Source: Candidatus Brocadiaceae bacterium (GTDB lineage: Bacteria; Planctomycetota; MHYJ01; JACQXL01; CAKKQI01). Taken from it: a stretch of DNA of 9,667 nt. A model generated the notes under the pieces. The model made no database searches and had not been told where the DNA came from. It worked only from the letters and a program-made list of their open reading frames with translations. How positions within the stretch are numbered: position 1 is the first letter of the stretch; every line of letters begins with the position of its first letter. Location: positions 1 to 9,667 of the forward strand of contig CAKKQI010000011.1 of assembly GCA_919901895.1 (NCBI GenBank), read 5' to 3'. This document shows, piece after piece, positions 1 through 6,634 of the stretch. A program made the translations under genes and the position numbers.

Positions 1-489
1 AGCGGGCACATCGGAAAAGTTAAGGTTCAAGAATACCTGCTCAGCCGGCAGGTTTTCTGGGTCCCCCACCTACTGGAGGCCAATCCTAAAAATGAGGAAC
101 AGATCAAAAATATTCTCTGGCGGGCTGTCCCCTATTTATCTCATCCGACCTTCGGTTTTCTATCAGAACAGGACATCAGAAGTTTAGGCCCGACGGGCAC
201 CGGGCCGCTGACTACATTTTTAAGTAAAAAAAACGCTCATTCTAAGTTTGGTTTCCGCCATGAGGTCGCCAGATTATTAAGTGAAATCGGTGATAATTCC
301 CGCCTAATTGAATGGGTGGAACTTTTAAAAGACGAAGATGAAATGGTTCGTTATTATATCGCGGACGGCTTAAACAGACTCACCGGAAAAACGTTTGGCG
401 GCCCGCCTGAATTCTGGAAAACCGCCGACCGCACCACCCGAACTAAAGCCGTTGTTTCATGGGAAATCTGGTTGAAAGAAAAAGAATAA
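1..489 (+). CDS. HEAT-like repeat protein, C-terminal part only (5' truncated by window)
   Basis: An open frame runs from base 1 to the TAA at 487-489 and gives 162 residues with no start in view, so the gene begins before the window. The visible part is rich in paired amphipathic helices. The stretch around bases 244-390 (RHEVARLLSEIGDNS, then LIEWVELLKDEDEMVRYYIA) has the usual HEAT/PBS-lyase-like pattern, in which a helix pair ends in D-x-x-x-VR and the next helix follows. The end, LTGKTFGG followed by tryptophans and W-E-I-W-L-K-E, resembles the closing segment of many planctomycete HEAT proteins, which finish with a G-x-x-W...W-x-x-W pattern; that comparison is from memory. HEAT arrays normally act as protein-binding scaffolds. 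No catalytic motif is visible. The next gene starts only 5 bp downstream, so the two are probably one transcript. Localisation cannot be judged without the N-terminus. Confidence 0.75.
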   Translation, partial: SGHIGKVKVQEYLLSRQVFWVPHLLEANPKNEEQIKNILWRAVPYLSHPTFGFLSEQDIRSLGPTGTGPLTTFLSKKNAHSKFGFRHEVARLLSEIGDNSRLIEWVELLKDEDEMVRYYIADGLNRLTGKTFGGPPEFWKTADRTTRTKAVVSWEIWLKEKE

Positions 490-494
490 CGCAG

Positions 495-1745
495 ATGATG
501 AAAAAAATTATTATTACAATCAGTTTGTTTTTAAGTTTATCGTATTCTCCGGTCAGCCCGGTTCCGGAAAAAGAAGACGGTAAAAAATCAGCGCCCCAGG
601 CGCCCCAAAACGTAGAACAACCGGACATCAATAAACCGGTCCCCGTTAAAAAACCAACTGGCGAAACCATCACTCTTTATAAAGAAAAACTTAAAAAACT
701 CGGTTCCAAGGACGCCGAAGGGCATTTTCAACTGGCCCAATGGTGCCAGGAAAAAGGCCTCGGACTAGAAATGAAATCACAATTACGGCGGACCATCAGA
801 CTTAAACCAAACCACGCCCAGGCGCGTGAATTACTGGGATACGTCAAAGAAAATAATGAGTGGGTTCTTAAAGAAATCGCCTCTTGGGAACGAAAAAATG
901 GTCTGGTTAAATATTATAATACCTGGATATTAGATGGCACCGGTAATCAACTGAAATACACCCCAACGCCGGATGAACTGGAAGAAAAAAAGAAATGGAT
1001 AAAATCATGGGTACTGAGAACCGAACATTATTTAATCCGCACCAATACCGACCCGGATTCGGCCTTTAAATTAGGAAAAGTTATGGAGTCACTTTACCAG
1101 ACTTTTTTTGATGTTTTTGATGAAACGATGACTCTGACCGAACCGGCCCAGATGTTAAGGATAAATGTTTTTAAAGACCGGCGTGATTATTCCAGCATAA
1201 CTCTGCAGCAATTGGGAAGCGTTCAGGGCGACGGCTGGTTCTGGCCGACGGATGGAGTCAATACCTTTGTTTTTGGGCAAACGAACCTTAATCTTTTTCA
1301 TGAAGGCAGCCACCAACTCGTTTATGCCTGCATGGGAATAAATCCTATGGAAAGCCCAACTCTCTGGCTTCACGAGGGATTGGGTGAATATTTTGAAGCC
1401 GGAAAATTAGAAAATAATCGTATCCGTCTGGGAAACATCAACCTGGAAAACCTGACTATGTTAAAAGGGTGGTTAAAACAGAATACCTATATCCCCCTAC
1501 CCCAATTCCTTTCTTTGGGAAAGGACCAGTATATGGCCGACCCACGAACTTATGCCCAGGGCTGGGGATTAGCTCACTTTTTAATGGAATACCGGAACGG
1601 TCAGTACCGGCCAAATTTTTTAACTTATCTGGATGATTCCCGCACCACCGGAGGACGGTTTGAAGATTTTAAAAAGGCCTTTAACGGAATAGACCTGCTT
1701 AATATGGAACGGGAATGGAAGGATTATCTGTTAACCCTGCGTTGA
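495..1745 (+). CDS. Exported DUF1570-type putative zinc metallopeptidase with TPR-like N-terminal region
   Basis: The protein has 416 residues from ATG 495 (ATG 498 is equally possible). I prefer these starts to the in-frame ATG at 459 because MMKKIIITISLFLSLSYS is a basic start plus hydrophobic core typical of a signal peptide, whereas 459 would add 12 polar residues and overlap the upstream gene. A Pro/Lys-rich linker (about 22-56) follows. Residues about 73-120 look TPR-like (GHFQLAQWCQEKGL, then LRRTIRLKPNHAQARELLGY). The rest resembles DUF1570, a gluzincin-like domain common in Planctomycetota. It carries HEGSH at 269-273 (HExxH, two zinc-ligand histidines and the general-base glutamate) and WLHEGLGEYFE with E294 as the likely third ligand. 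The motif is intact, so activity is possible, but the substrate is unknown and the family is largely uncharacterised. There is no strong Shine-Dalgarno site, so translation may be coupled to the gene ending at 489. Confidence 0.8.
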   Translation: MMKKIIITISLFLSLSYSPVSPVPEKEDGKKSAPQAPQNVEQPDINKPVPVKKPTGETITLYKEKLKKLGSKDAEGHFQLAQWCQEKGLGLEMKSQLRRTIRLKPNHAQARELLGYVKENNEWVLKEIASWERKNGLVKYYNTWILDGTGNQLKYTPTPDELEEKKKWIKSWVLRTEHYLIRTNTDPDSAFKLGKVMESLYQTFFDVFDETMTLTEPAQMLRINVFKDRRDYSSITLQQLGSVQGDGWFWPTDGVNTFVFGQTNLNLFHEGSHQLVYACMGINPMESPTLWLHEGLGEYFEAGKLENNRIRLGNINLENLTMLKGWLKQNTYIPLPQFLSLGKDQYMADPRTYAQGWGLAHFLMEYRNGQYRPNFLTYLDDSRTTGGRFEDFKKAFNGIDLLNMEREWKDYLLTLR

Positions 1746-1770
1746 CAATGTGTTTTTTTAGTATTAATTT
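1742..1770 (+). promoter_or_regulatory. Possible sigma-70-type promoter for the gene at 1813
   Basis: TTGACA at 1742-1747 matches the -35 consensus fully and overlaps the stop codon of the upstream gene. At 17 bp spacing the -10 would be TAATTT (1765-1770), a poor match (three of six). The region is very AT-rich, so a chance match is quite possible. Confidence 0.25.
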
Positions 1771-1793
1771 ACTCTTTAATAAACACTTATATA

Positions 1794-1802
1794 GGAGAGA
1801 GG
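1794..1802 (+). promoter_or_regulatory. Ribosome binding site for the gene at 1813
   Basis: The purine run GGAGAGAGG lies 10 bp before the ATG at 1813. It supports that start, which also begins a good signal peptide. Confidence 0.6.
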
Positions 1803-1812
1803 AAAACTACCT

Positions 1813-2772
1813 ATGTTTAAAAAAAATAGCTGCTTGACGACGATCAGCTTATTAGTTTTTTTATTTATGACTGTCGCCACCCTCTTCTCGACAGAAAAAG
1901 AAGACGAGGCCGCCCAGGAAGTACTTAAACAGATGTCCACCGAAGCACGCAAGATTGATTATACGACCATCAAAGAAATTAAAAATAAAGAAGAAATAAT
2001 TGTTCTCCCCGGTCAATATGATAAAGTGGAAAAGGTGCTTGATGCTTTTAAAATCCCTTATCAAAAAGTGGCGAATCCCGTTAAATTTACCAAAGAAACA
2101 AAATTAGATAACACCTGCGCGGTAATAATAAATTGCATTGATGGTGCTGTTTTTCCTCAAGCATTTATTGATAAAATAAAACTATTTGTGGAAAACGGCG
2201 GTTATCTCTTTACCTCAGACTGGGCCTTGCCGGTCATCACTCGTGCCTTTCCCGGCTATATTTCTCAATCAACCAAAACCACCGGCCGAAATGAACAGGT
2301 CGTCATCACCCCCCACCCTGATAATGCCCAGCATCCTTTTTTAAAGGATATTTTTGGTCCCGGCCGGACCGACTTAAAATGGGCCCTGGAAATCCAGTCC
2401 TTTTGCGTCAGGATTGATAAACCGGATGAAGTAAAAATCTTAATTGAGAGCCAGGAAATGCAAGCCAAATATAATTCGGCCCCGATTGCCATAACGTTTG
2501 ATATAACTAATAATGCTAATTTAACTCCCACCGCCACGGCCCGGCTAAAACCAGTAGAATCAGACAATCCGGTCAGGATCGAGCCGAAATCCCAGCCAGA
2601 CGGAACCGTTTTACATATCGTCAGTCATCTTTATCAACAGGGATTGGAAAACACGGATAAAAAAAATGTTAGCTCAATGTATCAACTAATTGTTAACTTT
2701 CTCGTTGAAGCAAAAAAATCAGCCAAGGAAAGAGAAGCCGACAAAAAATCAAATAAAAAAAAGAAAAAATAA
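1813..2772 (+). CDS. Exported Rossmann-like protein (ThuA / class I glutamine-amidotransferase-like fold), lysine-rich tail
   Basis: This 319-residue protein begins with a signal peptide (MFKKNSC, then a hydrophobic core to about residue 27, LFST). The middle alternates strands and helices: IIVLPGQYDKVEKVL (strand-helix), AVIINCIDG, then a helix leading into FVENGGYLFTSDW at about 124-137. The GG-x-L-F-x-S-D step and the later TPHPDNAQHPFLKDIFG are typical of class I glutamine-amidotransferase-like and ThuA-like domains, where a membrane-facing helix, a GG-x-hydrophobic strand and an HP-x-x-x-G/I segment recur. No G-x-C-x-G nucleophile elbow is visible, so amidotransferase activity is unlikely; a binding or structural role is more plausible. 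DUF4159, a related planctomycete exported family, is an alternative assignment. The protein ends in a hydrophilic KKSNKKKKK tail. It sits 67 bp after the metallopeptidase-like gene, and its own function is not recognisable. Confidence 0.55.
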   Translation: MFKKNSCLTTISLLVFLFMTVATLFSTEKEDEAAQEVLKQMSTEARKIDYTTIKEIKNKEEIIVLPGQYDKVEKVLDAFKIPYQKVANPVKFTKETKLDNTCAVIINCIDGAVFPQAFIDKIKLFVENGGYLFTSDWALPVITRAFPGYISQSTKTTGRNEQVVITPHPDNAQHPFLKDIFGPGRTDLKWALEIQSFCVRIDKPDEVKILIESQEMQAKYNSAPIAITFDITNNANLTPTATARLKPVESDNPVRIEPKSQPDGTVLHIVSHLYQQGLENTDKKNVSSMYQLIVNFLVEAKKSAKEREADKKSNKKKKK

Positions 2773-2785
2773 GATTACGAGCGGT

Positions 2786-2795
2786 GCGCCGGCGC
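2786..2795. repeat. 10-bp GC palindrome in the gap before the HEAT/vWA gene
   Basis: GCGCCGGCGC reads the same on both strands and lies in an otherwise AT-rich gap, 14 bp after the stop at 2772. It can form a short stem with flanking GGT/ACC, but no T-run follows directly, so I do not call it a terminator. Its position could reflect a protein-binding site or a weak hairpin. Confidence 0.35.
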
Positions 2796-2836
2796 CGACC
2801 ACTCAGGTAAAAATTTTATTAGTATTTAAAAAAATA

Positions 2837-2845
2837 TGTTATAAT
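2837..2845 (+). promoter_or_regulatory. Extended -10 promoter element before the HEAT/vWA gene
   Basis: TGTTATAAT is a perfect extended -10 (TG-n-TATAAT). A start about 7 bp further on (near 2852) would leave a short leader containing the GGAGG at 2859-2863. A -35 at suitable spacing is weak (TTATTA, 2816-2821), which is common for extended -10 promoters. The surrounding A/T-rich sequence raises the chance of a random match. Confidence 0.5.
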
Positions 2846-2858
2846 TAAATAAATTTAT

Positions 2859-2863
2859 GGAGG
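2859..2863 (+). promoter_or_regulatory. Strong Shine-Dalgarno site GGAGG for the gene at 2871
   Basis: GGAGG lies 7 bp before the ATG at 2871, an ideal position, and fixes that start. An out-of-frame ATG at 2857 overlaps it and is ignored. Confidence 0.8.
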
Positions 2864-2870
2864 ACCGATT

Positions 2871-4265
2871 ATGAGCAGAAAATTATGGTTGTTTAGTGTC
2901 GTAATAAGTTTAGGACTATTTTTCGTGTTTGCTTTAGACCAGGCCGCCAACGGCACTTCTAATGATGAATGGAAGGAACTGGAAAAATCATTTAAAAAAG
3001 AATATTCGTCAACGGACGGGCAAAAAAGCGGCGCCCACCGGGCCGCCGCGGTTCAGAAACTAACCGGTGCCGACCATCCGGGATTAGTTAAACTGATGGT
3101 AAATACCGTTATTCCCAATGAACTTAAAAATAACGACCCCGTTGTAGTTGATCTGGCGGAAGCGGCTCTGGGAAAATTACAGAATCAGGAAGCCATCGGC
3201 GAATTAATTAATGAATCTAAAAAAGGGTCTAAAGAAATCCGCGTCATTTTAATTAACGCTCTCGGCAAGGTTAATAATGATGACACAATAAAACAATTGA
3301 TTGATTTTGTCAATGATTCCGACCTTAACATTATCTGCGCCGCCCTTGATGCCCTGGCTCGCACCCGTTCTGATAAAGCCGTTGAAGCAGCCATTAAACA
3401 TCTGGATAACTCTAAATTACCGGTAGTACTCAGTGCCATTCGATACCTGGGCAGTCTATCAGATGAATCAAAAAAAGAAACCATTTTAAACGCCCTGCGC
3501 GACCGTAAAGAAAAGGAAAAAAAAGACGAACGGCTTAAAAGGGAACTGGCCGACGCCATCACCCGCGTTTCTCAAACTAAACCGTCTTCCGACCAGGAAG
3601 GAAAATCAGAAACCGTCGCTATGTTTTACGGCATCCCGATCCATAACCCGATTTTTGTGGTTGATATCAGTATGAGTATGACCATGCCGATGACGCGCAT
3701 TGAAACCTTAAAAAAAGAATTAAAACAGGCAATTGACGGCCTGGCTAAACGTGATGAAGTATTTGATATAATTACTTTTGGCGACAAAACCAACGTCTGG
3801 AAGGGCCAGATGGTTCCCGCTAAACAGTATAAAGATGAAGCGTTTAAATGGATTGATAATTTAAGACCGGAAGGGTTTACCAATATTTATGATGCGTTGG
3901 AGTTAGCATTGCAGGGCGGTACCGCTGGCGGTAAATTTACTCTGATTTTCACCGGTTCGGAAAAATCAAAGCAGGAAGAAATTTGCCTGCTGACTGACGG
4001 CGCGCCCAATCGAGGCAAATATATCCATCCTGAAGATATTATTAATGCCGTCGGAGTACTCAATAAAACGAGAAAACTTAAAATTCATTGCATCGGAATA
4101 TCAATTGAAAACCGGCGCACTGATGTCGCTGGCGGCGGCATGGGCGGTGACCATAGCGCCGGCGGAGCGACACCCCCGCCACCGGATAATCGGCCCGGAA
4201 TGCTGGTTTCCGAATTCTTAAAACAACTGGCCGAGAAAAATAACGGAGTTTACATTGAAAAATAA
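2871..4265 (+). CDS. Exported HEAT-repeat protein fused to a von Willebrand A domain with intact MIDAS
   Basis: This protein has 464 residues. A signal peptide (MSRKLWLFSVVISLGLFFVFA) is followed by about five HEAT-like helix pairs at roughly 65-245 (for example EIRVILINALGKVNNDDTIK and NIICAALDALARTRSDKAVE). A vWA domain follows at about 258-464. Its metal-ion-dependent adhesion site is complete: D265-x-S267-x-S269, T337 in GFTN, and D376 in LLTDGAPNRG. Such domains bind a divalent cation and mediate protein-protein contacts, so this is likely an envelope or periplasmic interaction protein. About 30 residues between the T and D motifs (GGTAGGKFTLIFTGSEKSK) look like an inserted loop, and a Gly/Pro-rich segment (about 420-444) precedes the last helix. 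The next gene starts inside the final codons. HEAT-vWA fusions occur in Planctomycetota; the ligand here is unknown. Confidence 0.85.
   Translation: MSRKLWLFSVVISLGLFFVFALDQAANGTSNDEWKELEKSFKKEYSSTDGQKSGAHRAAAVQKLTGADHPGLVKLMVNTVIPNELKNNDPVVVDLAEAALGKLQNQEAIGELINESKKGSKEIRVILINALGKVNNDDTIKQLIDFVNDSDLNIICAALDALARTRSDKAVEAAIKHLDNSKLPVVLSAIRYLGSLSDESKKETILNALRDRKEKEKKDERLKRELADAITRVSQTKPSSDQEGKSETVAMFYGIPIHNPIFVVDISMSMTMPMTRIETLKKELKQAIDGLAKRDEVFDIITFGDKTNVWKGQMVPAKQYKDEAFKWIDNLRPEGFTNIYDALELALQGGTAGGKFTLIFTGSEKSKQEEICLLTDGAPNRGKYIHPEDIINAVGVLNKTRKLKIHCIGISIENRRTDVAGGGMGGDHSAGGATPPPPDNRPGMLVSEFLKQLAEKNNGVYIEK
4245..4248 (+). promoter_or_regulatory. Shine-Dalgarno site GGAG deciding the TTG start at 4255
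   Basis: GGAG lies inside the last codons of the vWA gene, 6 bp before TTG 4255. The TTG is the only nearby start in this frame that gives a signal peptide, so the site supports translation from TTG, coupled to the upstream gene. Confidence 0.6.
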
Positions 4266-5400
4266 AAATTTCCGCCAGTTAATCGCTCTCAGTTGCACCG
4301 GCCTGTTGCTTTTAGTAACATTTCTTCATTCCGAACCAGCCAACAGTCCGGAAGATGAAAATGTTCGTAACGCCATTGCCGCCATTGAACAAGAACGGGG
4401 ACTTAAATTCAAAATAGCTCTGACTTATAAAATTTTACCGCCTGACCAGTCCAATCTACAGGGTTTATACGACCCGGCCGCCAAAACACTTTACGTCAAA
4501 AAATCTTCCAATCCCACCCGCGAATATGCCACGGTTATTCATGAAGCCTTTCACGGATTACAGGACCAGTATTTTGATATCATTAAACTGCAAAAAAATG
4601 CGAAAACTACGGATCAATCATATACCATCAAATCTATTTTAGAAGGCGATGCCACTTATCTGGCCATTGTCTGCCTGCCGGAAAGCCGAATGAATAAAAT
4701 GATGACCATGACTCCACCCTGGAAACAAAAATCAAGCGAAGGACAGAAATTGGCTTCCTCATCCCTGATGAGTTTTGACTATGCGGTCGGCGCAAATTTC
4801 ATTAAACAGGTAAAAGAAGAAAAAGGCTGGGCCGGCGTCAATAAAATTTATGAACGAATCCCCCGCTCAACCGAACAAATCCTCCACCCGCACAAATATT
4901 TGGAAAATCCGGATGAACCGGTCAAAGTAACGCTGCCTGATTTTCCCGCTTTATCGGATGCCGGGTGGCAAACGGAAAAGGTTGACACGGTGGGTGAATT
5001 TATGACTATGTTAAGATTAATCCAAAACGGACTAAGCGGCCCTGAGGCTGAAACAGCCGCCACCGGCTGGGGTGGCGATACCAGCCTGGTTTTACGCAAA
5101 GAAAAACAGACCTGTGAAATATGGAAAACAGTCTGGGATACCAAAGACGACTCTCTTGAGTTTTTTAAAACGATGGCTCAAATACTGAAAGACGCATTCC
5201 CGAACATCAACGGTGAAGAAACTGAAAAAGAAAATACTATTTCGGTTACTTATCAAATTCAACCTGATTATTTTGTTTTTCTCTCACTTAACGATAAAAA
5301 TAAAGAAGTGGTCTTGCTGAAGAATCTATCTAAAAATAATTTACTGGAAGCAGTGAAACTATTAAACCTGCCTTCGCCTCATCCTGATACCCTAAAATGA
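4255..5400 (+). CDS. Exported putative zinc metallopeptidase (HExxH...EGDA type), TTG start
   Basis: The protein has 381 residues. Its TTG start overlaps the upstream gene by 11 bp. From there MKNKNFRQLIALSCTGLLLL gives a clear signal peptide, ending near LHSEPA; the next methionines lie deep inside the protein, past the key motif. The core motif is HEAFHGLQDQYFD with HEAFH at 96-100 (two histidine ligands and catalytic E97), followed by LEGDATYL with E130 as likely third ligand. This HExxH-x(29)-E arrangement with the HALQDQ-like extension resembles an uncharacterised set of gluzincin-like proteins in bacteria and archaea. The remainder includes a helical region (about 160-250) and a C-terminal alpha/beta part (DYFVFLSLNDKNKEVVLLKNL). 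No known substrate. Co-translation with the HEAT/vWA protein suggests that the two work together, for instance with the vWA domain presenting a partner. This coupling is an inference. Confidence 0.75.
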   Translation: MKNKNFRQLIALSCTGLLLLVTFLHSEPANSPEDENVRNAIAAIEQERGLKFKIALTYKILPPDQSNLQGLYDPAAKTLYVKKSSNPTREYATVIHEAFHGLQDQYFDIIKLQKNAKTTDQSYTIKSILEGDATYLAIVCLPESRMNKMMTMTPPWKQKSSEGQKLASSSLMSFDYAVGANFIKQVKEEKGWAGVNKIYERIPRSTEQILHPHKYLENPDEPVKVTLPDFPALSDAGWQTEKVDTVGEFMTMLRLIQNGLSGPEAETAATGWGGDTSLVLRKEKQTCEIWKTVWDTKDDSLEFFKTMAQILKDAFPNINGEETEKENTISVTYQIQPDYFVFLSLNDKNKEVVLLKNLSKNNLLEAVKLLNLPSPHPDTLK

Positions 5401-5427
5401 TTAAATAGAAAAAGTTATAACAGTCGT

Positions 5428-5433
5428 AAAGGA
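5428..5433 (+). promoter_or_regulatory. Ribosome binding site AAAGGA for the gene at 5439
   Basis: AAAGGA lies 5 bp before ATG 5439, which begins a lipoprotein signal peptide. The site supports this start. Confidence 0.55.
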
Positions 5434-5438
5434 TACCG

Positions 5439-6593
5439 ATGAGAAACGAAATTATACTCTGGCTCAGTTATGTTTTTATCTCATTTAACCTTATCTCCTG
5501 TAATTCTCATCATTCTATAACTCATGAACCCAGAGGGACCGCGTTTAGCGAACCCACCCAAGATACTATCACTCCGGTCAAATCAAGTCTGGTTTTCAAA
5601 GAAATAGGACTGGATAAAATTCAGGCCGAAGAAATCTTACAAAACGTCTTGGCCGGACGTTTGATTACCAACGGCGAAACTTATCCACAATCTTTTTTTA
5701 CGGAATATACTTATGACCAACAAAATCATCTTATTTATTTTTTCCTCCCGGTTGATAGTTTTATAATTAACTATCTAAAAAAATACCCCAGGGTAAGTTT
5801 TGTAGTTGACCGGTATAACGAATGGAGTTGGGGCAGTGTCCATATTTTTGGCGAAGCCCTCGTCGTAAAGGAGGACCAAAAAAACGAACAGAGCGTTAAA
5901 GTAACTATTACGCCCGAACTCATCACCGGTCGGTTAGGCGAATCACTTTATCAACCTTTCAAAAAACTCCCCTGCCTTGTTTTAAATCAACGGCATCAAA
6001 TCATCCCGGTCCCGGTTGATTTCCAGAAAAACTGGACTAATTGGGAAACCGACCCCTTACCAGATTTAATTAATGTTAAATTTGAAAGACCGGCGAGTGA
6101 AATCGCCGAATCATACCTGCGCCGGCATTCGGCCGGGCGTGTTAATACGATCGGCCTTGATTACCCCTATTCCGTTCCGTTGAATTTTGCTTACTTTGAT
6201 AACAAAATATATTTTCACTCTAAAAAAGAAAATAGTTTGAAAATAAAGAATATCACCGCCAACCAGAACGTTAGTTTTTCCATAGAATGGTTCGGTAATG
6301 AACTGCCCTGGACCGACATCTGCGTTTCCGGAAAAGCAAGAATTATTGATCGGTATGAAGAAATGTATGCCTGTATGCAAAAAATGTCGGTCGTACTCGG
6401 CGCACCGGACGGCAAACTTCCTGATAATTATACACCGCCGGAAATGAAAGCAAGCGGCGGGCATGGCTCACGCGCCGGCGGTTTCGGCGGTATGATCGTC
6501 ATTGAAATTACACCGGAACTACTCACGATTACCAGAAAAAATATCAGCGGTCCGGCTTTACTTAAAATACCCTGGGTTAATATAACAGAATAA
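5439..6593 (+). CDS. Lipoprotein with two tandem PNPOx-like FMN-binding split-barrel domains
   Basis: This 384-residue protein has a short signal peptide ending in L-I-S-C with C21 as the lipidation site, so it should be membrane-anchored outside the cytoplasm. Two repeats about 160 residues apart start with matching motifs: AGRLITNGETYP at 72 and AGRVNTIGLDYPYSVPL at 232. Each continues with a strand holding IYF (HLIYFFLP, KIYFHSKKENS), then VSFVVDRY / VSFSIEWFG, then VHIFGEALVV / ICVSGKARII. This is the pattern of PNPOx-like split barrels, NimA-type in the second half, which usually bind FMN or related cofactors as homodimers. Two fused copies could form the dimer in one chain. The first copy has drifted more. 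A Gly/His-rich stretch (about 336-347) precedes the last strand. Binding of flavin is inferred from family, not shown. The gene is 38 bp after the metallopeptidase-like gene, and a related gene starts at 9260. Confidence 0.7.
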   Translation: MRNEIILWLSYVFISFNLISCNSHHSITHEPRGTAFSEPTQDTITPVKSSLVFKEIGLDKIQAEEILQNVLAGRLITNGETYPQSFFTEYTYDQQNHLIYFFLPVDSFIINYLKKYPRVSFVVDRYNEWSWGSVHIFGEALVVKEDQKNEQSVKVTITPELITGRLGESLYQPFKKLPCLVLNQRHQIIPVPVDFQKNWTNWETDPLPDLINVKFERPASEIAESYLRRHSAGRVNTIGLDYPYSVPLNFAYFDNKIYFHSKKENSLKIKNITANQNVSFSIEWFGNELPWTDICVSGKARIIDRYEEMYACMQKMSVVLGAPDGKLPDNYTPPEMKASGGHGSRAGGFGGMIVIEITPELLTITRKNISGPALLKIPWVNITE

Positions 6594-6625
6594 AAAAATA
6601 ATATTTTAATTATTTACTTTATAAT

Positions 6626-6633
6626 GAGGTGAT
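6626..6633 (+). promoter_or_regulatory. Long Shine-Dalgarno site GAGGTGAT deciding the start at 6635
   Basis: GAGGTGAT matches eight bases of the 16S rRNA anti-Shine-Dalgarno and ends 1 bp before ATG 6635. A GTG at 6629 is in frame but lies inside this site, so the ATG is preferred. Confidence 0.65.
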
Positions 6634-6634
6634 T

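Noticed and set aside
459..494. Upstream in-frame ATG at 459 for the DUF1570-type gene
   Set aside because: It overlaps the preceding gene by 31 bp and puts a polar 12-residue leader before a clear signal peptide; ATG 495 or 498 fits better.
2783..2817. Intrinsic terminator after the gene ending at 2772
   Set aside because: The stem is short and interrupted, and the nearest T-run is about 14 bases away and only four long.
3185..3562. - strand 125-codon open frame opposite the HEAT repeats
   Set aside because: It is Ser/Arg/Leu-rich as expected from the reverse complement of helical repeat coding sequence.
6620..6625. TATAAT as a -10 box for the toroid gene
   Set aside because: Transcription would begin near 6632, removing the strong ribosome site, and no -35 is visible; likely a chance AT-rich match.
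6629..6634. GTG start at 6629 for the toroid gene
   Set aside because: It lies within the Shine-Dalgarno sequence GAGGTGAT that serves ATG 6635.
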